From assembly GCA_947629825.1 (NCBI GenBank), contig CANRFF010000003.1:1-64000 (forward strand): a stretch of DNA of 64,000 bases. Reading direction: 5' to 3'. The notes beneath the pieces were generated by a model. That model was not told where the DNA came from, made no database searches, and saw only the letters and a program-made list of their open reading frames with translations. Position numbers and translations under genes: made by a program. This DNA comes from an uncultured Anaeroplasmataceae bacterium. Its GTDB lineage: Bacteria; Bacillota_I; Bacilli_A; Acholeplasmatales; Anaeroplasmataceae. This document shows, piece after piece, positions 52,546-62,236 of the stretch (position 1 is its first letter; the number at the start of each line of letters is the position of its first letter).

Positions 52546-54543
52546 ATGACAAAAATGGACAAGCCATTGAAATGGTTCAAAAATAAAACATGGTTGGCAT
52601 TATTGTTTTTATTAGGAGTTTATGGGGCGTATCAACTGGTCTTTATCAACCGATTTTTTCCTTTAACGGAGGGTTGGTTTTCGGAAGATTCGATGTATCT
52701 TTTATCTGGCGATGTGATGTATAAGGATTTTGCGATGTATATGCCTCCGCTTTATCCGCTGATTGTTACGGCAATCAATAAAATATTCAATTATTCTTTT
52801 TTGGCACTGAGAATTTACGGATTGTTTGAAAGACTGTTGATTTTAGCGCTTTTATTTGAGATGTTAAAGGATATTTTCGGAAATAAAGTATCTGTGATAG
52901 CGTTATTGGCGGGAGGAATTTTTTATACTGCCAATCTGGCAGATATTTTTTATAGTCATTATCAGACGGCTTTTTTATTCGGCGTGATTTCTCTGTTCTT
53001 TTTTTACAAAGCGTATCGTCATGGAAATGAGAGCAAAAAAAGATTATGTTATATGGCGTTGTGTGGTCTTGGTCTGGGATTGACGACTTTTAGCAAACAT
53101 ACACTCGGAATCGTCTTATTTATTTTATTTTTCGGTTTGGCAGTGGCTTTCTTTTTTCTGAAGAAAACGGAAATCAAAAAATCTCTTCCGCTTTTGTGTT
53201 TGTCTTATATGCTTGTTTTGGCGATTGGAGTAGGAATACTCGCAGGAACCGGCGCTTTGACGGAATGTATTCAACAACTGTTTGGGACGGACAGCAAAGG
53301 ATCTATTACTTCCGTTTTATTCGGGATGTTTCGCAATGATCGTGTCGGATATATGAATATTTTGCCGTATGTTTTATTGGTGATTTATTTAATCATCAGT
53401 CTTCATTTGTTTCGAGATTCCGAGTTTATGATATTGAAAATGATTTTGGATATTATTTTAACGGGGTTGTTGTTGGGATATACCATTTACAAATACATTC
53501 ATTATGCCAACCCTGTTTATTGGATTTGTTGTATTTTTGCGTTGGTATTTTCGATATGTGTGATTCTATCAAAATATTTTCGCCGTTTGAAGTTTCTTCC
53601 GGTTTTTTCGTTCGTCGGACTTTCGGCGGTTTCTTTTTCGATTTTACTTCATATCAATACCGTCAAAATCCATGATTTTTCGATATCCATACTGAATAGT
53701 TACAGTTATGTGTGCTTTTTTGTTAATTTGATTGTGGCCGGTTTCCTATTCGGTTATTTGATAAAAAACCGGAAAAATGACATAATGAAACCGATGTTGT
53801 TATTTATTTTAATGGGATTTTCCTGTTCGTTTTTATATGTTCATGGAATGAGTAATGCTATGGAACCACACGGAACTCTTTTGGCGAATGCGATTATGAT
53901 CGGTTTGGTTTTATATCCTTTGATGAATCAAACGGTAGCAATAAAACAGTGGAACGTCATTAAAACCGGTACGACTTGTTTTGCGATGTTTTTGACGGTT
54001 GTCACAGTTATGATTGGTGTTATGGGACAAAAAATCGAAGCACCTTATCATTGGTGGGGAGCGGGAGATTCTCCGAGAATCACCGATGCCGATACATCTT
54101 TGGAAGATCCGAATTTAAAAGGCTTTTTGGTTGAAAAAGAGTTTGCGGAAGAAATGAATGAAATTTATCAATTGGTGAATGATTTGAAACAAGAAGGAGA
54201 TCAAATGTATACGTATCCCAATTGTAACTATTTTAATGTGATGAGCCAATTGAAAAGCCCGACATTTGCGAAAGTTCATTTTTTTGATGTCTGTCCGGAT
54301 TCTTATGCGCTTTCGGATTTGAAAATCATACAAGAAACCAAACCCGAATTTATCATTTATATGAATGTTTTCGAAGACTGTTACATTGCACATGAATACT
54401 TGTTCCGTGGCGGAAATCCTTGTGGGCAAAGAACGTTGTTTGCAGGACTTCTGGAATTGTGTCAAAGTGACGAATATGAACTTTTTTATGTATCGGGACA
54501 TATTTCGGAAGATCCTATTTATTTTTATCATAAAAAAGGATAA
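52546..54543 (+). CDS. Large GT-C-like membrane glycosyltransferase
   Basis: A 665-residue protein with about thirteen membrane segments over residues 1-510, then a soluble tail. SEDSMYLLSGDVMYKDFAMYMPPLYP near the N-terminus is the first-loop acidic motif and proline box of GT-C (GT39/RgtA-type) glycosyltransferases using lipid-linked sugars. The start 52546 is preferred (AAGAAGGG upstream); an upstream ATG at 52450 would translate through the promoter and G-run. It is alone behind poly-G promoter 3 and is followed by a weak terminator. Confidence 0.8.
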   Translation: MTKMDKPLKWFKNKTWLALLFLLGVYGAYQLVFINRFFPLTEGWFSEDSMYLLSGDVMYKDFAMYMPPLYPLIVTAINKIFNYSFLALRIYGLFERLLILALLFEMLKDIFGNKVSVIALLAGGIFYTANLADIFYSHYQTAFLFGVISLFFFYKAYRHGNESKKRLCYMALCGLGLGLTTFSKHTLGIVLFILFFGLAVAFFFLKKTEIKKSLPLLCLSYMLVLAIGVGILAGTGALTECIQQLFGTDSKGSITSVLFGMFRNDRVGYMNILPYVLLVIYLIISLHLFRDSEFMILKMILDIILTGLLLGYTIYKYIHYANPVYWICCIFALVFSICVILSKYFRRLKFLPVFSFVGLSAVSFSILLHINTVKIHDFSISILNSYSYVCFFVNLIVAGFLFGYLIKNRKNDIMKPMLLFILMGFSCSFLYVHGMSNAMEPHGTLLANAIMIGLVLYPLMNQTVAIKQWNVIKTGTTCFAMFLTVVTVMIGVMGQKIEAPYHWWGAGDSPRITDADTSLEDPNLKGFLVEKEFAEEMNEIYQLVNDLKQEGDQMYTYPNCNYFNVMSQLKSPTFAKVHFFDVCPDSYALSDLKIIQETKPEFIIYMNVFEDCYIAHEYLFRGGNPCGQRTLFAGLLELCQSDEYELFYVSGHISEDPIYFYHKKG

Positions 54544-54583
54544 GTTTATAAAAAATTGAAAAAGAAAAATATTGTTAAAAATT

Positions 54584-54609
54584 CCGGTTCTTTTCGAAGG
54601 CCGGTTTTT
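54584..54609 (+). terminator. Terminator after the GT-C-like gene
   Basis: CCGG(TTC)...(GAA)GG-CCGG hairpin followed by five Ts; the stem carries a two-base bulge. Confidence 0.55.
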
Positions 54610-54660
54610 CTTTGAAACGGAAAGAAATTTTCATAAATAAGGAGGTCTATTTTCGTGCTT

Positions 54661-54700
54661 AAAATAAAAAAATCAGTTTTTCGAAACTGATTTTTATTTT
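54661..54700. terminator. Bidirectional terminator beside tRNA-Arg
   Basis: AAAATAAAAAAATCAGTTT and AAACTGATTTTTATTTT form a long A/T-flanked hairpin with a TTTCG-type loop; on the minus strand it lies directly behind tRNA-Arg. Confidence 0.8.
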
Positions 54701-54704
54701 GGAT

Positions 54705-54779
54705 TGGCATCCCCTCCGGGAATTGAACCCGGATCTACAACTTAGGAGGTTGTTGCGTTATCCGTTACGCTAAGAGGAC
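54705..54779 (-). tRNA. tRNA-Arg (anticodon CCU), CCA encoded
   Basis: Read on the minus strand: acceptor GTCCTCT pairs with AGGGGAT, the anticodon loop is CTCCTAA between ACAAC and GTTGT, the T arm is CCGGGTTCAATTCCCGG, discriminator G, then CCA. It reads AGG codons. Confidence 0.93.
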
Positions 54780-54981
54780 GTATAAAAATATTATAACAAA
54801 TCCGAAAGGTTTTTACAAACCGGACTTGTCGATAAGATAGACACGAGTTCGTGTGTTTTTTCAGAAATTCACAAATTTTCATAAATCGGAAAAATCGGGA
54901 TGTGCGTTGTGTTTTTCTTGCACACGGTTTTTTGTGTTTTTCATTTTCTTCGAAAAAAATCAAAAAAGTCTCTTTTTTTCG

Positions 54982-55009
54982 TTGACTTCTGTTTTTTTTT
55001 TGATATAAT
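54982..55009 (+). promoter_or_regulatory. Promoter of the rpsL-rpsG-fusA operon
   Basis: TTGACT, a 16-base spacer containing ten Ts, TATAAT. The T-run is a homopolymer inside the spacer but in an A/T-rich context. Confidence 0.75.
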
Positions 55010-55026
55010 CAAAATGCTGTGTTAAA

Positions 55027-55048
55027 ATACCTTTTCGGATAAAGGTAT
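55027..55048 (+). promoter_or_regulatory. Hairpin in the rpsL leader
   Basis: ATACCTTT and AAAGGTAT pair over eight bases around TCGGAT. A second small one, ATTCTT and AAGAAT, lies before the ribosome binding site. Possible leader control of the str operon. Confidence 0.4.
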
Positions 55049-55090
55049 GAAATAAAAAATTCTTCAAAGAATAGAAAGGAGTAAAACTTT

Positions 55091-55507
55091 ATGCCAACGA
55101 TTGAACAATTAGTACGAGATGGAAGAACCGATAAAGTTTCGAAATCCAAATCTCCGAGTTTGGGAGTGGGCTTTAATACCTTAGAGAAGAAATATACGAA
55201 AATTCCTTCTCCTCAGAAGAGAGGGGTTTGTACCCGTGTTACAACGATGACGCCGAAGAAACCGAATTCCGCATTGCGTAAGTATGCCAGAGTTCGTTTG
55301 ACCAACGGAATCGAAGTAACGGCATATATTCCCGGAATCGGCCATAGTTTACAGGAACATAGTACTGTTTTGATTCGTGGTGGCCGTGTGAAAGATTTAC
55401 CGGGGGTTCGTTATCATGTTATCCGCGGTGCATTGGATACTACCGGCGTTGCCAACAGAATGCAAGGTCGTTCCAAATACGGTGCCAAGAAACCGAAACA
55501 AAAATAA
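55091..55507 (+). CDS. rpsL: 30S ribosomal protein S12
   Basis: A 138-residue S12: [20 protein letters not shown] holds the streptomycin-site lysine in the wild-type form, as does [21 protein letters not shown]-type features are standard. It guards decoding in the A site. AGAAAGGAG ribosome binding site. First gene of the str operon. Confidence 0.99.
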   Translation: MPTIEQLVRDGRTDKVSKSKSPSLGVGFNTLEKKYTKIPSPQKRGVCTRVTTMTPKKPNSALRKYARVRLTNGIEVTAYIPGIGHSLQEHSTVLIRGGRVKDLPGVRYHVIRGALDTTGVANRMQGRSKYGAKKPKQK

Positions 55508-55544
55508 ATCAGTATAATATCAAATCAAAAAGGAGGAAACGAAC

Positions 55545-56015
55545 ATGCCTCGTAAGGGACATATAGCAAAAAGAGATGTGCTTCCCGATCCGATTTATAA
55601 TTCGAAAGTTGTCACCAGAACGATCAACGCAATTATGTTGGATGGTAAAAAGGGAACGGCACAAACAATTTTATATGGTGCTTTTGACCGTGTGAAAGAA
55701 GCAACAGGGCAAGATCCACTGGAAGTATTTAATAAAGCATTGGAAAACGTAATGCCTGTATTGGAAGTAAAAAGTCGTCGGATCGGCGGGCAGAATTATC
55801 AAGTGCCTGTCGAAGTAAGACCGGAAAGAAAACAGACATTGGGGTTGAGATGGATTATCAGATACGCTCGTCTTCGCAACGATAAGACGATGGAAGAAAA
55901 GTTAGCAAAAGAAATTATGGATGCTGCCAACGGCGTCGGCGGCGCTTGCAAGAAAAGAGAAGATACGCACAAGATGGCCGAAGCCAACAGAGCATTCGCA
56001 CATTATCGTTGGTAA
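55545..56015 (+). CDS. rpsG: 30S ribosomal protein S7
   Basis: A 156-residue S7: [83 protein letters not shown]. It binds the 3' domain of 16S rRNA and feeds back on the str operon in other bacteria. AGGAGG ribosome binding site. Confidence 0.99.
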   Translation: MPRKGHIAKRDVLPDPIYNSKVVTRTINAIMLDGKKGTAQTILYGAFDRVKEATGQDPLEVFNKALENVMPVLEVKSRRIGGQNYQVPVEVRPERKQTLGLRWIIRYARLRNDKTMEEKLAKEIMDAANGVGGACKKREDTHKMAEANRAFAHYRW

Positions 56016-56033
56016 TTTGGGAGAAATTCAATT

Positions 56034-58100
56034 ATGTCGAGAGAGTATACATTAGAAAAGACGCGTAACATCGGAATTATGGCTCATATTGATGCCGGTA
56101 AAACAACAACGACGGAGCGCATATTATTTCATACAAAAAAGATTCATAAAATCGGTGAAACACACGACGGTGCTGCGACAATGGACTGGATGGCTCAGGA
56201 ACAGGAGCGTGGAATTACCATTACTTCTGCCGCAACGACGGCGATCTGGAAAGGATATCGGATCAACATTATCGATACCCCAGGTCACGTGGACTTTACC
56301 GTGGAGGTTTCCCGGTCTTTACGTGTTCTGGACGGTGCGGTAACGGTACTGGACGGACAAGCCGGTGTCGAACCGCAAACGGAAACGGTTTGGCGTCAGG
56401 CAACCGATTATAATGTACCGAGAATCGTATTTGTCAACAAAATGGATAAAATCGGTGCCGATTTCGAATATTCCGTCAACACCATTCACGATCGTCTGGG
56501 TGCGGTTGCGGCTGCGGTACAGTGGCCGATCGGTGCGGAAGATCAGTTCAAAGGCCAAGTGGACTTGGTGGATATGGTGGCCTATATTTATGACGGAGCG
56601 CAGGAAGAAAATTATCAAACGGTGGAAATTCCTGCCGATCTGTTGGAAATATGCAAAGCCAAAAGAGAACAGTTGATCGATACGCTTTCTCAATTTGATG
56701 ATGATCTTGCGATGATGTATCTGGAAGGAGAGGAAATCTCTGCGGACGAAATCAAAAGAGTCATTCGGAAAGCGACCTTATCGGTAGAATTCTTCCCGGT
56801 ATTCTGCGGATCCGCATTCAAGAATATGGGAGTTAAGAAGATGTTGGACGGCGTTTTGGATTATTTGCCGGCACCAACCGATGTACAGGTAATCAAAGGA
56901 ACCGATGAAAACGGAAACGAAGTGGACATTCATCCGACCGACGATGCGGAATTTGCCGCTTTGGCGTTCAAAGTCGTCAGCGATCCGTTTGTCGGGAAAT
57001 TGACATACTTCCGTGTGTATCAAGGGCATATCACTTCGGGTTCTTATGTAAAGAATACGACGAAGAACACGAAAGAACGGTTGGGGCGTATTATGCAGAT
57101 GCATGCCAACCACCGAGAAGAAATCAAAGAAGTTTATTCGGGAGATATTGCCGCTGCGGTCGGATTCAAAGCGACAACGACCGGAGATACGTTGTGTAGT
57201 GAAAAATTCGAAGTCATCTTGGAGAAAATGGTATTTCCGGAACCGGTTATCAGTGTTGCGGTAGAGCCGAAAACCAAGGCAGATCAGGAAAAGATGACGG
57301 CGGCTTTAATGAAACTGGCCGAAGAAGACCCGACTTTCCGTACGTATACGGATCCGGAAACTTCCCAGACGATTATTGCCGGAATGGGAGAACTTCATTT
57401 GGATATCATTGTCGACCGTATGAAACGGGAATTCAATGTTCTTGCGAATGTCGGTGCTCCGCAGGTTTCTTATCGGGAAACGATTACGGTTCCTGCCGAT
57501 TGCGAAGGAAGATTCATTCGTCAATCCGGAGGTCGTGGACAATACGGACATGTATGGATTCATTTCGAACCGAATCCGGAAAAAGGATATGAGTTTGTGG
57601 ATAAGGTTGTCGGGGGAACAGTTCCTCGGGAATATATTCCTGTGGTGGATAAAGGTTTACAGGAAGCATTGCCGAACGGTGTTTTGGCCGGATATCCGAT
57701 GATTGATATCAAGGCGACGTTGTTCGACGGTTCTTATCACGAAGTCGACTCTTCCGAAATGGCATTTAAAATTGCGGCTTCCATGGCACTCAAAGTTACC
57801 AAAGAAAAATGTAAACCGGTTCTTCTGGAACCGATTATGGAAGTTGACGTAACTGTTCCGGAAGAATATGTGGGAAATGTCATCGGAGATTTGACCAGTC
57901 GTCGTGGACGGTTGGATTCTCAGGAAAAACGCGGAAACGGGATGAAAATCAGAGCCTATGTTCCGCTTGCCGAAATGTTCGGATATGCAACGTCATTACG
58001 TTCGAATTCCCAAGGTCGTGGAAATTTCATTATGCAGACACACCATTATGAAGCCGTTCCGAAGAACATTCAGGACGAAATCGTGAAGAGCAGATCATAA
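56034..58100 (+). CDS. fusA: Translation elongation factor G
   Basis: A 688-residue EF-G with canonical motifs: [15 protein letters not shown] (G1), [12 protein letters not shown] (switch I), DTPGHVDFT (G3), [10 protein letters not shown] (G4), then domains II to V ([23 protein letters not shown]). It drives ribosome translocation and, with RRF, recycling. It carries the RGITI motif, unlike the paralogue at 6857. TTGGGAG ribosome binding site; third gene of the str operon. Confidence 0.99.
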   Translation: MSREYTLEKTRNIGIMAHIDAGKTTTTERILFHTKKIHKIGETHDGAATMDWMAQEQERGITITSAATTAIWKGYRINIIDTPGHVDFTVEVSRSLRVLDGAVTVLDGQAGVEPQTETVWRQATDYNVPRIVFVNKMDKIGADFEYSVNTIHDRLGAVAAAVQWPIGAEDQFKGQVDLVDMVAYIYDGAQEENYQTVEIPADLLEICKAKREQLIDTLSQFDDDLAMMYLEGEEISADEIKRVIRKATLSVEFFPVFCGSAFKNMGVKKMLDGVLDYLPAPTDVQVIKGTDENGNEVDIHPTDDAEFAALAFKVVSDPFVGKLTYFRVYQGHITSGSYVKNTTKNTKERLGRIMQMHANHREEIKEVYSGDIAAAVGFKATTTGDTLCSEKFEVILEKMVFPEPVISVAVEPKTKADQEKMTAALMKLAEEDPTFRTYTDPETSQTIIAGMGELHLDIIVDRMKREFNVLANVGAPQVSYRETITVPADCEGRFIRQSGGRGQYGHVWIHFEPNPEKGYEFVDKVVGGTVPREYIPVVDKGLQEALPNGVLAGYPMIDIKATLFDGSYHEVDSSEMAFKIAASMALKVTKEKCKPVLLEPIMEVDVTVPEEYVGNVIGDLTSRRGRLDSQEKRGNGMKIRAYVPLAEMFGYATSLRSNSQGRGNFIMQTHHYEAVPKNIQDEIVKSRS

Positions 58101-58126
58101 TTTTTGGGAAATTAGAAAGCGAATAC

Positions 58127-58155
58127 TTGAAAACCCACGCCAATTAGGGTAAAAT
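58127..58155 (+). promoter_or_regulatory. Promoter of tuf
   Basis: TTGAAA, 17 bases, TAAAAT, followed by a ~55-base A-rich leader. Confidence 0.65.
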
Positions 58156-58212
58156 AAGAATTGGTAAAAATAAAAACAAAAAAATAAAAATAAAATTAGG
58201 AGGACCATTAAA

Positions 58213-59397
58213 ATGGCAAAAGAAAAATTTGTACGTACCAAACCACATGTGAATATCGGTACGATCGGACACGTCGATCACGGGAAAACCACTTTGACCG
58301 CAGCGATTACGACAATCCTTGCAAAGAAAGGGTTGGCTCAGGCCAAAGCGTATGATCAGATCGATGCTGCTCCGGAAGAAAAAGAGCGTGGTATTACCAT
58401 CAACACCGCTCACGTTGAATATGAAACCGCAAAGCGTCACTATGCACACGTTGACTGCCCGGGTCATGCCGACTATGTAAAGAACATGATCACCGGTGCT
58501 GCCCAGATGGATGGTGCAATTCTGGTTATCGCCGCAACCGACGGGCCGATGGCTCAGACTCGGGAACACATTTTGCTTGCTCGTCAGGTAGGAGTACCTA
58601 AATTGGTGGTATTCTTAAATAAATGTGATATGGTTGACGATGAAGAATTGATCGATTTAACCGAAATGGAAACTCGTGAATTGTTGAACGAATATGAATT
58701 CCCGGGAGACGATATTCCGGTTGTTCGTGGTTCTGCGTTGAAGGCTTTGGAAGGAGATCCTGTTTGGGTTGCCAAAGTAGAAGAATTGATGGATATTGTC
58801 GATGATTACATTCCGACACCGGTTCGTGATAACGACAAACCATTCTTGATGCCAATCGAAGACGTATTCACGATTACCGGTCGTGGAACCGTTGTTACGG
58901 GACGTGTAGAACGTGGACAAGTTCGTGTCGGCGATGCTGTTGAAATCATCGGTATCAAAGAAACTCAATCTTCGGTTGTTACCGGAGTTGAAATGTTCCG
59001 TAAATTATTGGATTATGCAGAAGCCGGAGACAATATCGGTGTATTGCTTCGTGGTATTAACCGTGATCAAGTTCAACGTGGTCAAGTACTCGCAAAACCG
59101 AAATCAGTAACTCCTCACAAGAAGTTTACTGCTCAGGTTTACGTACTTTCCAAAGATGAAGGTGGTCGTCATACTCCGTTCTTCTCTAACTATCGTCCTC
59201 AATTCTATTTCCGTACTACCGATGTGACAGGAATTATCACTTTGGCTGCAGGTACCGAAATGGTTATGCCGGGCGATAACACGACAATGACTGTAGAATT
59301 GATTCACCCAATCGCAATGGAACAGGGAACCAAGTTCTCTATCCGTGAAGGTGGACATACGGTTGGTGCCGGTTCCGTTGTAAGTATCTTAGAGTAA
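58213..59397 (+). CDS. tuf: Translation elongation factor Tu
   Basis: A 394-residue EF-Tu: [18 protein letters not shown] (G1), [36 protein letters not shown] (G3), [11 protein letters not shown] (G4), and domains 2-3 ([15 protein letters not shown]). It delivers aminoacyl-tRNA. AGGAGG ribosome binding site. It follows fusA after 112 bases and has its own promoter and terminator, so it can be expressed alone. Confidence 0.99.
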   Translation: MAKEKFVRTKPHVNIGTIGHVDHGKTTLTAAITTILAKKGLAQAKAYDQIDAAPEEKERGITINTAHVEYETAKRHYAHVDCPGHADYVKNMITGAAQMDGAILVIAATDGPMAQTREHILLARQVGVPKLVVFLNKCDMVDDEELIDLTEMETRELLNEYEFPGDDIPVVRGSALKALEGDPVWVAKVEELMDIVDDYIPTPVRDNDKPFLMPIEDVFTITGRGTVVTGRVERGQVRVGDAVEIIGIKETQSSVVTGVEMFRKLLDYAEAGDNIGVLLRGINRDQVQRGQVLAKPKSVTPHKKFTAQVYVLSKDEGGRHTPFFSNYRPQFYFRTTDVTGIITLAAGTEMVMPGDNTTMTVELIHPIAMEQGTKFSIREGGHTVGAGSVVSILE

Positions 59398-59413
59398 TTG
59401 AAAGATATTTTGG

Positions 59414-59442
59414 GGGTAGTTCATAGAACTATCCCTTTTTTA
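59414..59442 (+). terminator. Terminator after tuf
   Basis: GGGGTAGTTC pairs with GAACTATCCC (one G-U) around ATA, followed by six Ts. Confidence 0.9.
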
Positions 59443-59453
59443 TTGGTAAGATT

Positions 59454-59481
59454 TGCATTTTATCTTACGAAATAGTATAAT
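59454..59481 (+). promoter_or_regulatory. Promoter of vanZ-tatD-htrA
   Basis: TTGCAT, 16 bases, TATAAT. Confidence 0.55.
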
Positions 59482-59552
59482 AAATTGTATTTTAAAAAGT
59501 GTTAATAAACGATTTTCGGCATAAAATATTATTTGAAGATATTTTATGGGTG

Positions 59553-60059
59553 ATGATATTGAACAAGAAACGAATCGTGGTTTTGTGGGTATTGTCAATC
59601 GTCGGGTGGTTGGGTGTGATTTATGCGTTTTCCGATCAAACGGCGCAAGGGTCTGCCCAAATCAGCAATCCTTTGACCGAAAAAGTCATTGATTTGTTTT
59701 TTAAAAACGAATATCGGTCTTTGACGTCATCTCAACAAAAATTGTTTTATTATCAGGTCTCTTTTTTCATTCGGAAAACGGGACACTTTCTGGAATATGC
59801 CATTTTGTTTTTATTGATTTGCTCGATCTTATGGGTTTTGATCCGTAAAAAATGGGTGGTATATCTTCTTTCCGTCGGAAGTTGTTTTCTGTTGGCGATT
59901 CTCGATGAATTTCATCAACATTTTGTTTTCGGAAGAGTCGCTTCATGGAAAGACGTCGGAATCGACGGGTTGGGAGTCATCACGGCGTATTTATTGTGGA
60001 TTACGGTTGCGGAAATCAAAAAAGTAAGGAAAATGAAATATGATCATCGACACACATAG
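59553..60059 (+). CDS. VanZ-family membrane protein
   Basis: A 168-residue protein with four to five membrane segments and the VanZ core RKTGHFLEYAILFLL followed by DEFHQHFVFGRVASWKDVGIDGLG. VanZ-like proteins alter membrane or envelope traits and are common in Firmicutes; the molecular activity is unknown. The start is uncertain: ATG 59553, or TTG 59559 with a GGTGAT-type ribosome binding site at 59549. It overlaps tatD by 20 bases. Confidence 0.88.
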   Translation: MILNKKRIVVLWVLSIVGWLGVIYAFSDQTAQGSAQISNPLTEKVIDLFFKNEYRSLTSSQQKLFYYQVSFFIRKTGHFLEYAILFLLICSILWVLIRKKWVVYLLSVGSCFLLAILDEFHQHFVFGRVASWKDVGIDGLGVITAYLLWITVAEIKKVRKMKYDHRHT

Positions 60060-60807
60060 TCATTTATTTGACGAACAATTCGATTCGGATCGTCAAGAAT
60101 GTATCCGAAGAGCCAAACAAGCGAACATAGAAAAGATTCTGTTGGTGGGATTTTCTTCGGAAACCAATCGACAAGCCATGGAAATGTCTCAAAAAGATGC
60201 CGTTTTTTATCCGACCGCAGGACTTCATCCGAGTCTTGCCTCATCGGTAAACGAACAGATGCTTGACGAATATACGGAATGGGTGGAAAACCATCGGATA
60301 TATGCGATCGGAGAATGTGGCTTGGACTATCATTACGGCAAAGAAGATATGGACAAGCAAAAGGAATTATTTCGCTTTCAACTGGAATTGGCTCAAAAAA
60401 AGAATTTGCCGGTGATTATCCACATGAGAGATGCCCAACAGGATACGTTTCAGATTGTCCGTTCTTTTGCGGGGAAAATTACAGGTGTGATGCACTGTTA
60501 CAGCGGGTCTTGGGAAATGGCTCGGGAATGGATCAAATTGGGTTTTTATATTTCTTTGGGAGGGCCGGTAACTTTTAAAAATGCCAATGAAAGTAAAAAA
60601 ATTGCCCAAGAAATACCCTTGGATCGATTGTTGGTGGAAACAGATTGTCCGTATCTGGCTCCCACCCCGTATCGCGGAAACAGAAATGAAACCGCCTATA
60701 TTGTTTATGTAATTGAAGAAATTGCCCGATTAAGAGGAATTTCTTTTGAAGAAGTCGCACAGAAAACTACTGAAAATGCGATGAAATTATTTCATTTGGA
60801 GGGATAA
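60040..60807 (+). CDS. tatD: TatD-family metal-dependent hydrolase
   Basis: A 255-residue TatD: DTHSHLFD (two metal His), GECGLDYHYG, HMRDA, MHCYSGSW and ETDCPYLAPTPYRG carry the metal and active residues. It acts as a DNase/exonuclease in repair or quality control. ATG 60040 overlaps vanZ; it is followed 2 bases later by the htrA-like gene. Confidence 0.96.
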   Translation: MIIDTHSHLFDEQFDSDRQECIRRAKQANIEKILLVGFSSETNRQAMEMSQKDAVFYPTAGLHPSLASSVNEQMLDEYTEWVENHRIYAIGECGLDYHYGKEDMDKQKELFRFQLELAQKKNLPVIIHMRDAQQDTFQIVRSFAGKITGVMHCYSGSWEMAREWIKLGFYISLGGPVTFKNANESKKIAQEIPLDRLLVETDCPYLAPTPYRGNRNETAYIVYVIEEIARLRGISFEEVAQKTTENAMKLFHLEG

Positions 60808-60809
60808 CG

Positions 60810-61880
60810 ATGAAACATAAAATCGGTATTGTATTTGCAATTCTTTTTCTTTTCGTATTGACGGGTTGTTCTTTATTCGAAAATCAACTGGACGAACCGA
60901 ATATCATTGAAAAAGAAGTGGTCGAAATCGAAAGTACGGTTACGGAAGTTTACGAACAAGCTGCGAAAGGATGTACGGGAATTTACGCTTCCAATTCCAA
61001 AAAAGGCGTGGCCTCGAGCGGTTCCGGTGTTATTTATAAAAAAGAAAACAAAACTTATTTTGTCGTAACCAACTATCATATCGTGGACGACATGGACGAA
61101 TACAAAGTTTATTTGGGAGGAACCAAATATTATGATGCGGAACTTATCGGATACGATTCTACCAATGATCTTTGCGTATTGACTTTTTCCACAGACATTT
61201 TGGGCGGTGAATTTTATGTTCATGATATTTTCAATTATCCGGAAGAAATCGTCAAAGTCGGGCAAACCGTCTTGGCGATTGGTTGTCCGCTTGGGCTTTC
61301 CAACTTCAATTCTTTGTCTACGGGGGTGGTTTCCCGTATCGGTTCTACGTTGATTCAAACGAATGCGGAAGTCAATCCGGGAAACAGCGGTGGCGGATTA
61401 TTCAATCTTTCCGGAAGATTGATCGGAATCAATTCTTCCAAAGATGTTTATACCACCGGAACAGATGAAACGACGGGACAAAGTACGGAAGTTCCGGTAG
61501 AAGGTATGGGATATGCGATTCCTTTGAAAACCATCAAGAATTGTATTACGACAATCGAAAAACGTCATGGTGCAGTCGAACGGCCGACGTTGGGAGTTAC
61601 GGTTTCGGCCTATAACCGATATTTACAGACCGATGCGGAAAAGTATTTGCCGAGTTCTTTGGATCAAGGTGTGGTTGTGCTTGAAGTGACGTCCGGAAGT
61701 CCGGCAGCCAAAGCGGGAGTGAAAGTCAATGATGTCATTTTATCTCTCGATTCCAAATCGGTGGTTACTTTAGATGACATTACGGAGATTTTGCATTCCA
61801 AAGAAAAAGGGGAAACGTTGATCATGAAAATCTGGCGTTCAAACGAGAACGAGCCTTTGTCTTTGACGATTTCTCTTTGA
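60810..61880 (+). CDS. HtrA/DegP-type serine protease, lipoprotein
   Basis: A 356-residue protein with a lipoprotein signal ending LTGC. The trypsin-fold triad is present: His in VVTNYHIVDD, Asp in STNDLCVL, Ser in NPGNSGGGL. One PDZ domain covers the last ~90 residues (GVVVLEVTSGSPAAKAGVKVNDVILS). It should degrade misfolded exported proteins outside the membrane. Most Firmicute HtrA proteins use a transmembrane anchor; here lipid replaces it. GGAGGGATAACG ribosome binding site overlapping the tatD end. Confidence 0.94.
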   Translation: MKHKIGIVFAILFLFVLTGCSLFENQLDEPNIIEKEVVEIESTVTEVYEQAAKGCTGIYASNSKKGVASSGSGVIYKKENKTYFVVTNYHIVDDMDEYKVYLGGTKYYDAELIGYDSTNDLCVLTFSTDILGGEFYVHDIFNYPEEIVKVGQTVLAIGCPLGLSNFNSLSTGVVSRIGSTLIQTNAEVNPGNSGGGLFNLSGRLIGINSSKDVYTTGTDETTGQSTEVPVEGMGYAIPLKTIKNCITTIEKRHGAVERPTLGVTVSAYNRYLQTDAEKYLPSSLDQGVVVLEVTSGSPAAKAGVKVNDVILSLDSKSVVTLDDITEILHSKEKGETLIMKIWRSNENEPLSLTISL

Positions 61881-61984
61881 TCGGAAAAAGGTTTCCGAGT
61901 TTTGATCCGGAGAAAGAAAAACGGATCTGATATGCGAAGTTCTCGGATACGGATGGCGAAATCGTCCTATTGAAACAAATAAGG

Positions 61985-62014
61985 AAAAAGCCTTAGGCAA
62001 ATAAGGCTTTTTTT
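61985..62014 (+). terminator. Terminator after the htrA-like gene
   Basis: AAAAAGCCTTA and TAAGGCTTTTT pair perfectly over 11 bases around GGCAAA, ending in Ts. Confidence 0.9.
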
Positions 62015-62040
62015 CATATATTAAAATTAGGGGTGATATC

Positions 62041-62184
62041 ATGGCAAATACTTGTTGTAATAACACAACGACTCAGACAAACGGCTGTTCGAACAATAAT
62101 TGCGGCACTACGGGTGGCGGATTTGCGTTTATCTTAGTTCTTTTCATTTTAGTTATTTTAGTCGGTGCCGCATGGGCTTATTAG
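62041..62184 (+). CDS. YjcZ-like tiny membrane protein
   Basis: A 47-residue protein: an N-terminal part rich in Asn, Thr and Cys (four cysteines) followed by GGGFAFILVLFILVILVGAA, a single membrane helix. This is the form of the tiny membrane proteins of Bacilli annotated YjcZ/sporulation, whose helix is usually GGFALIVVLFILLIIVG. A GGGGTGAT ribosome binding site precedes the ATG. No promoter is evident after the terminator at 61985-62014. Function unknown; some relatives are spore proteins. Confidence 0.75.
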   Translation: MANTCCNNTTTQTNGCSNNNCGTTGGGFAFILVLFILVILVGAAWAY

Positions 62185-62236
62185 TTTTGACACATTTGTA
62201 ATACCTGAAGATGTTTTCTTTGGGTTTTTATTTTTT

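Noticed and set aside
54988-55003. Ten-T run in the rpsL promoter spacer as a phase-variation site
   Set aside because: T-runs are common in this A/T-rich sequence, and switching off ribosomal protein synthesis would be lethal. No further support.
62015-62023. CATATATTA as a sigma-K -10 box before the YjcZ-like gene
   Set aside because: The text fits CATANNNTA, but the implied start would fall inside the ribosome binding site and there is no AC-type -35 at the right spacing.
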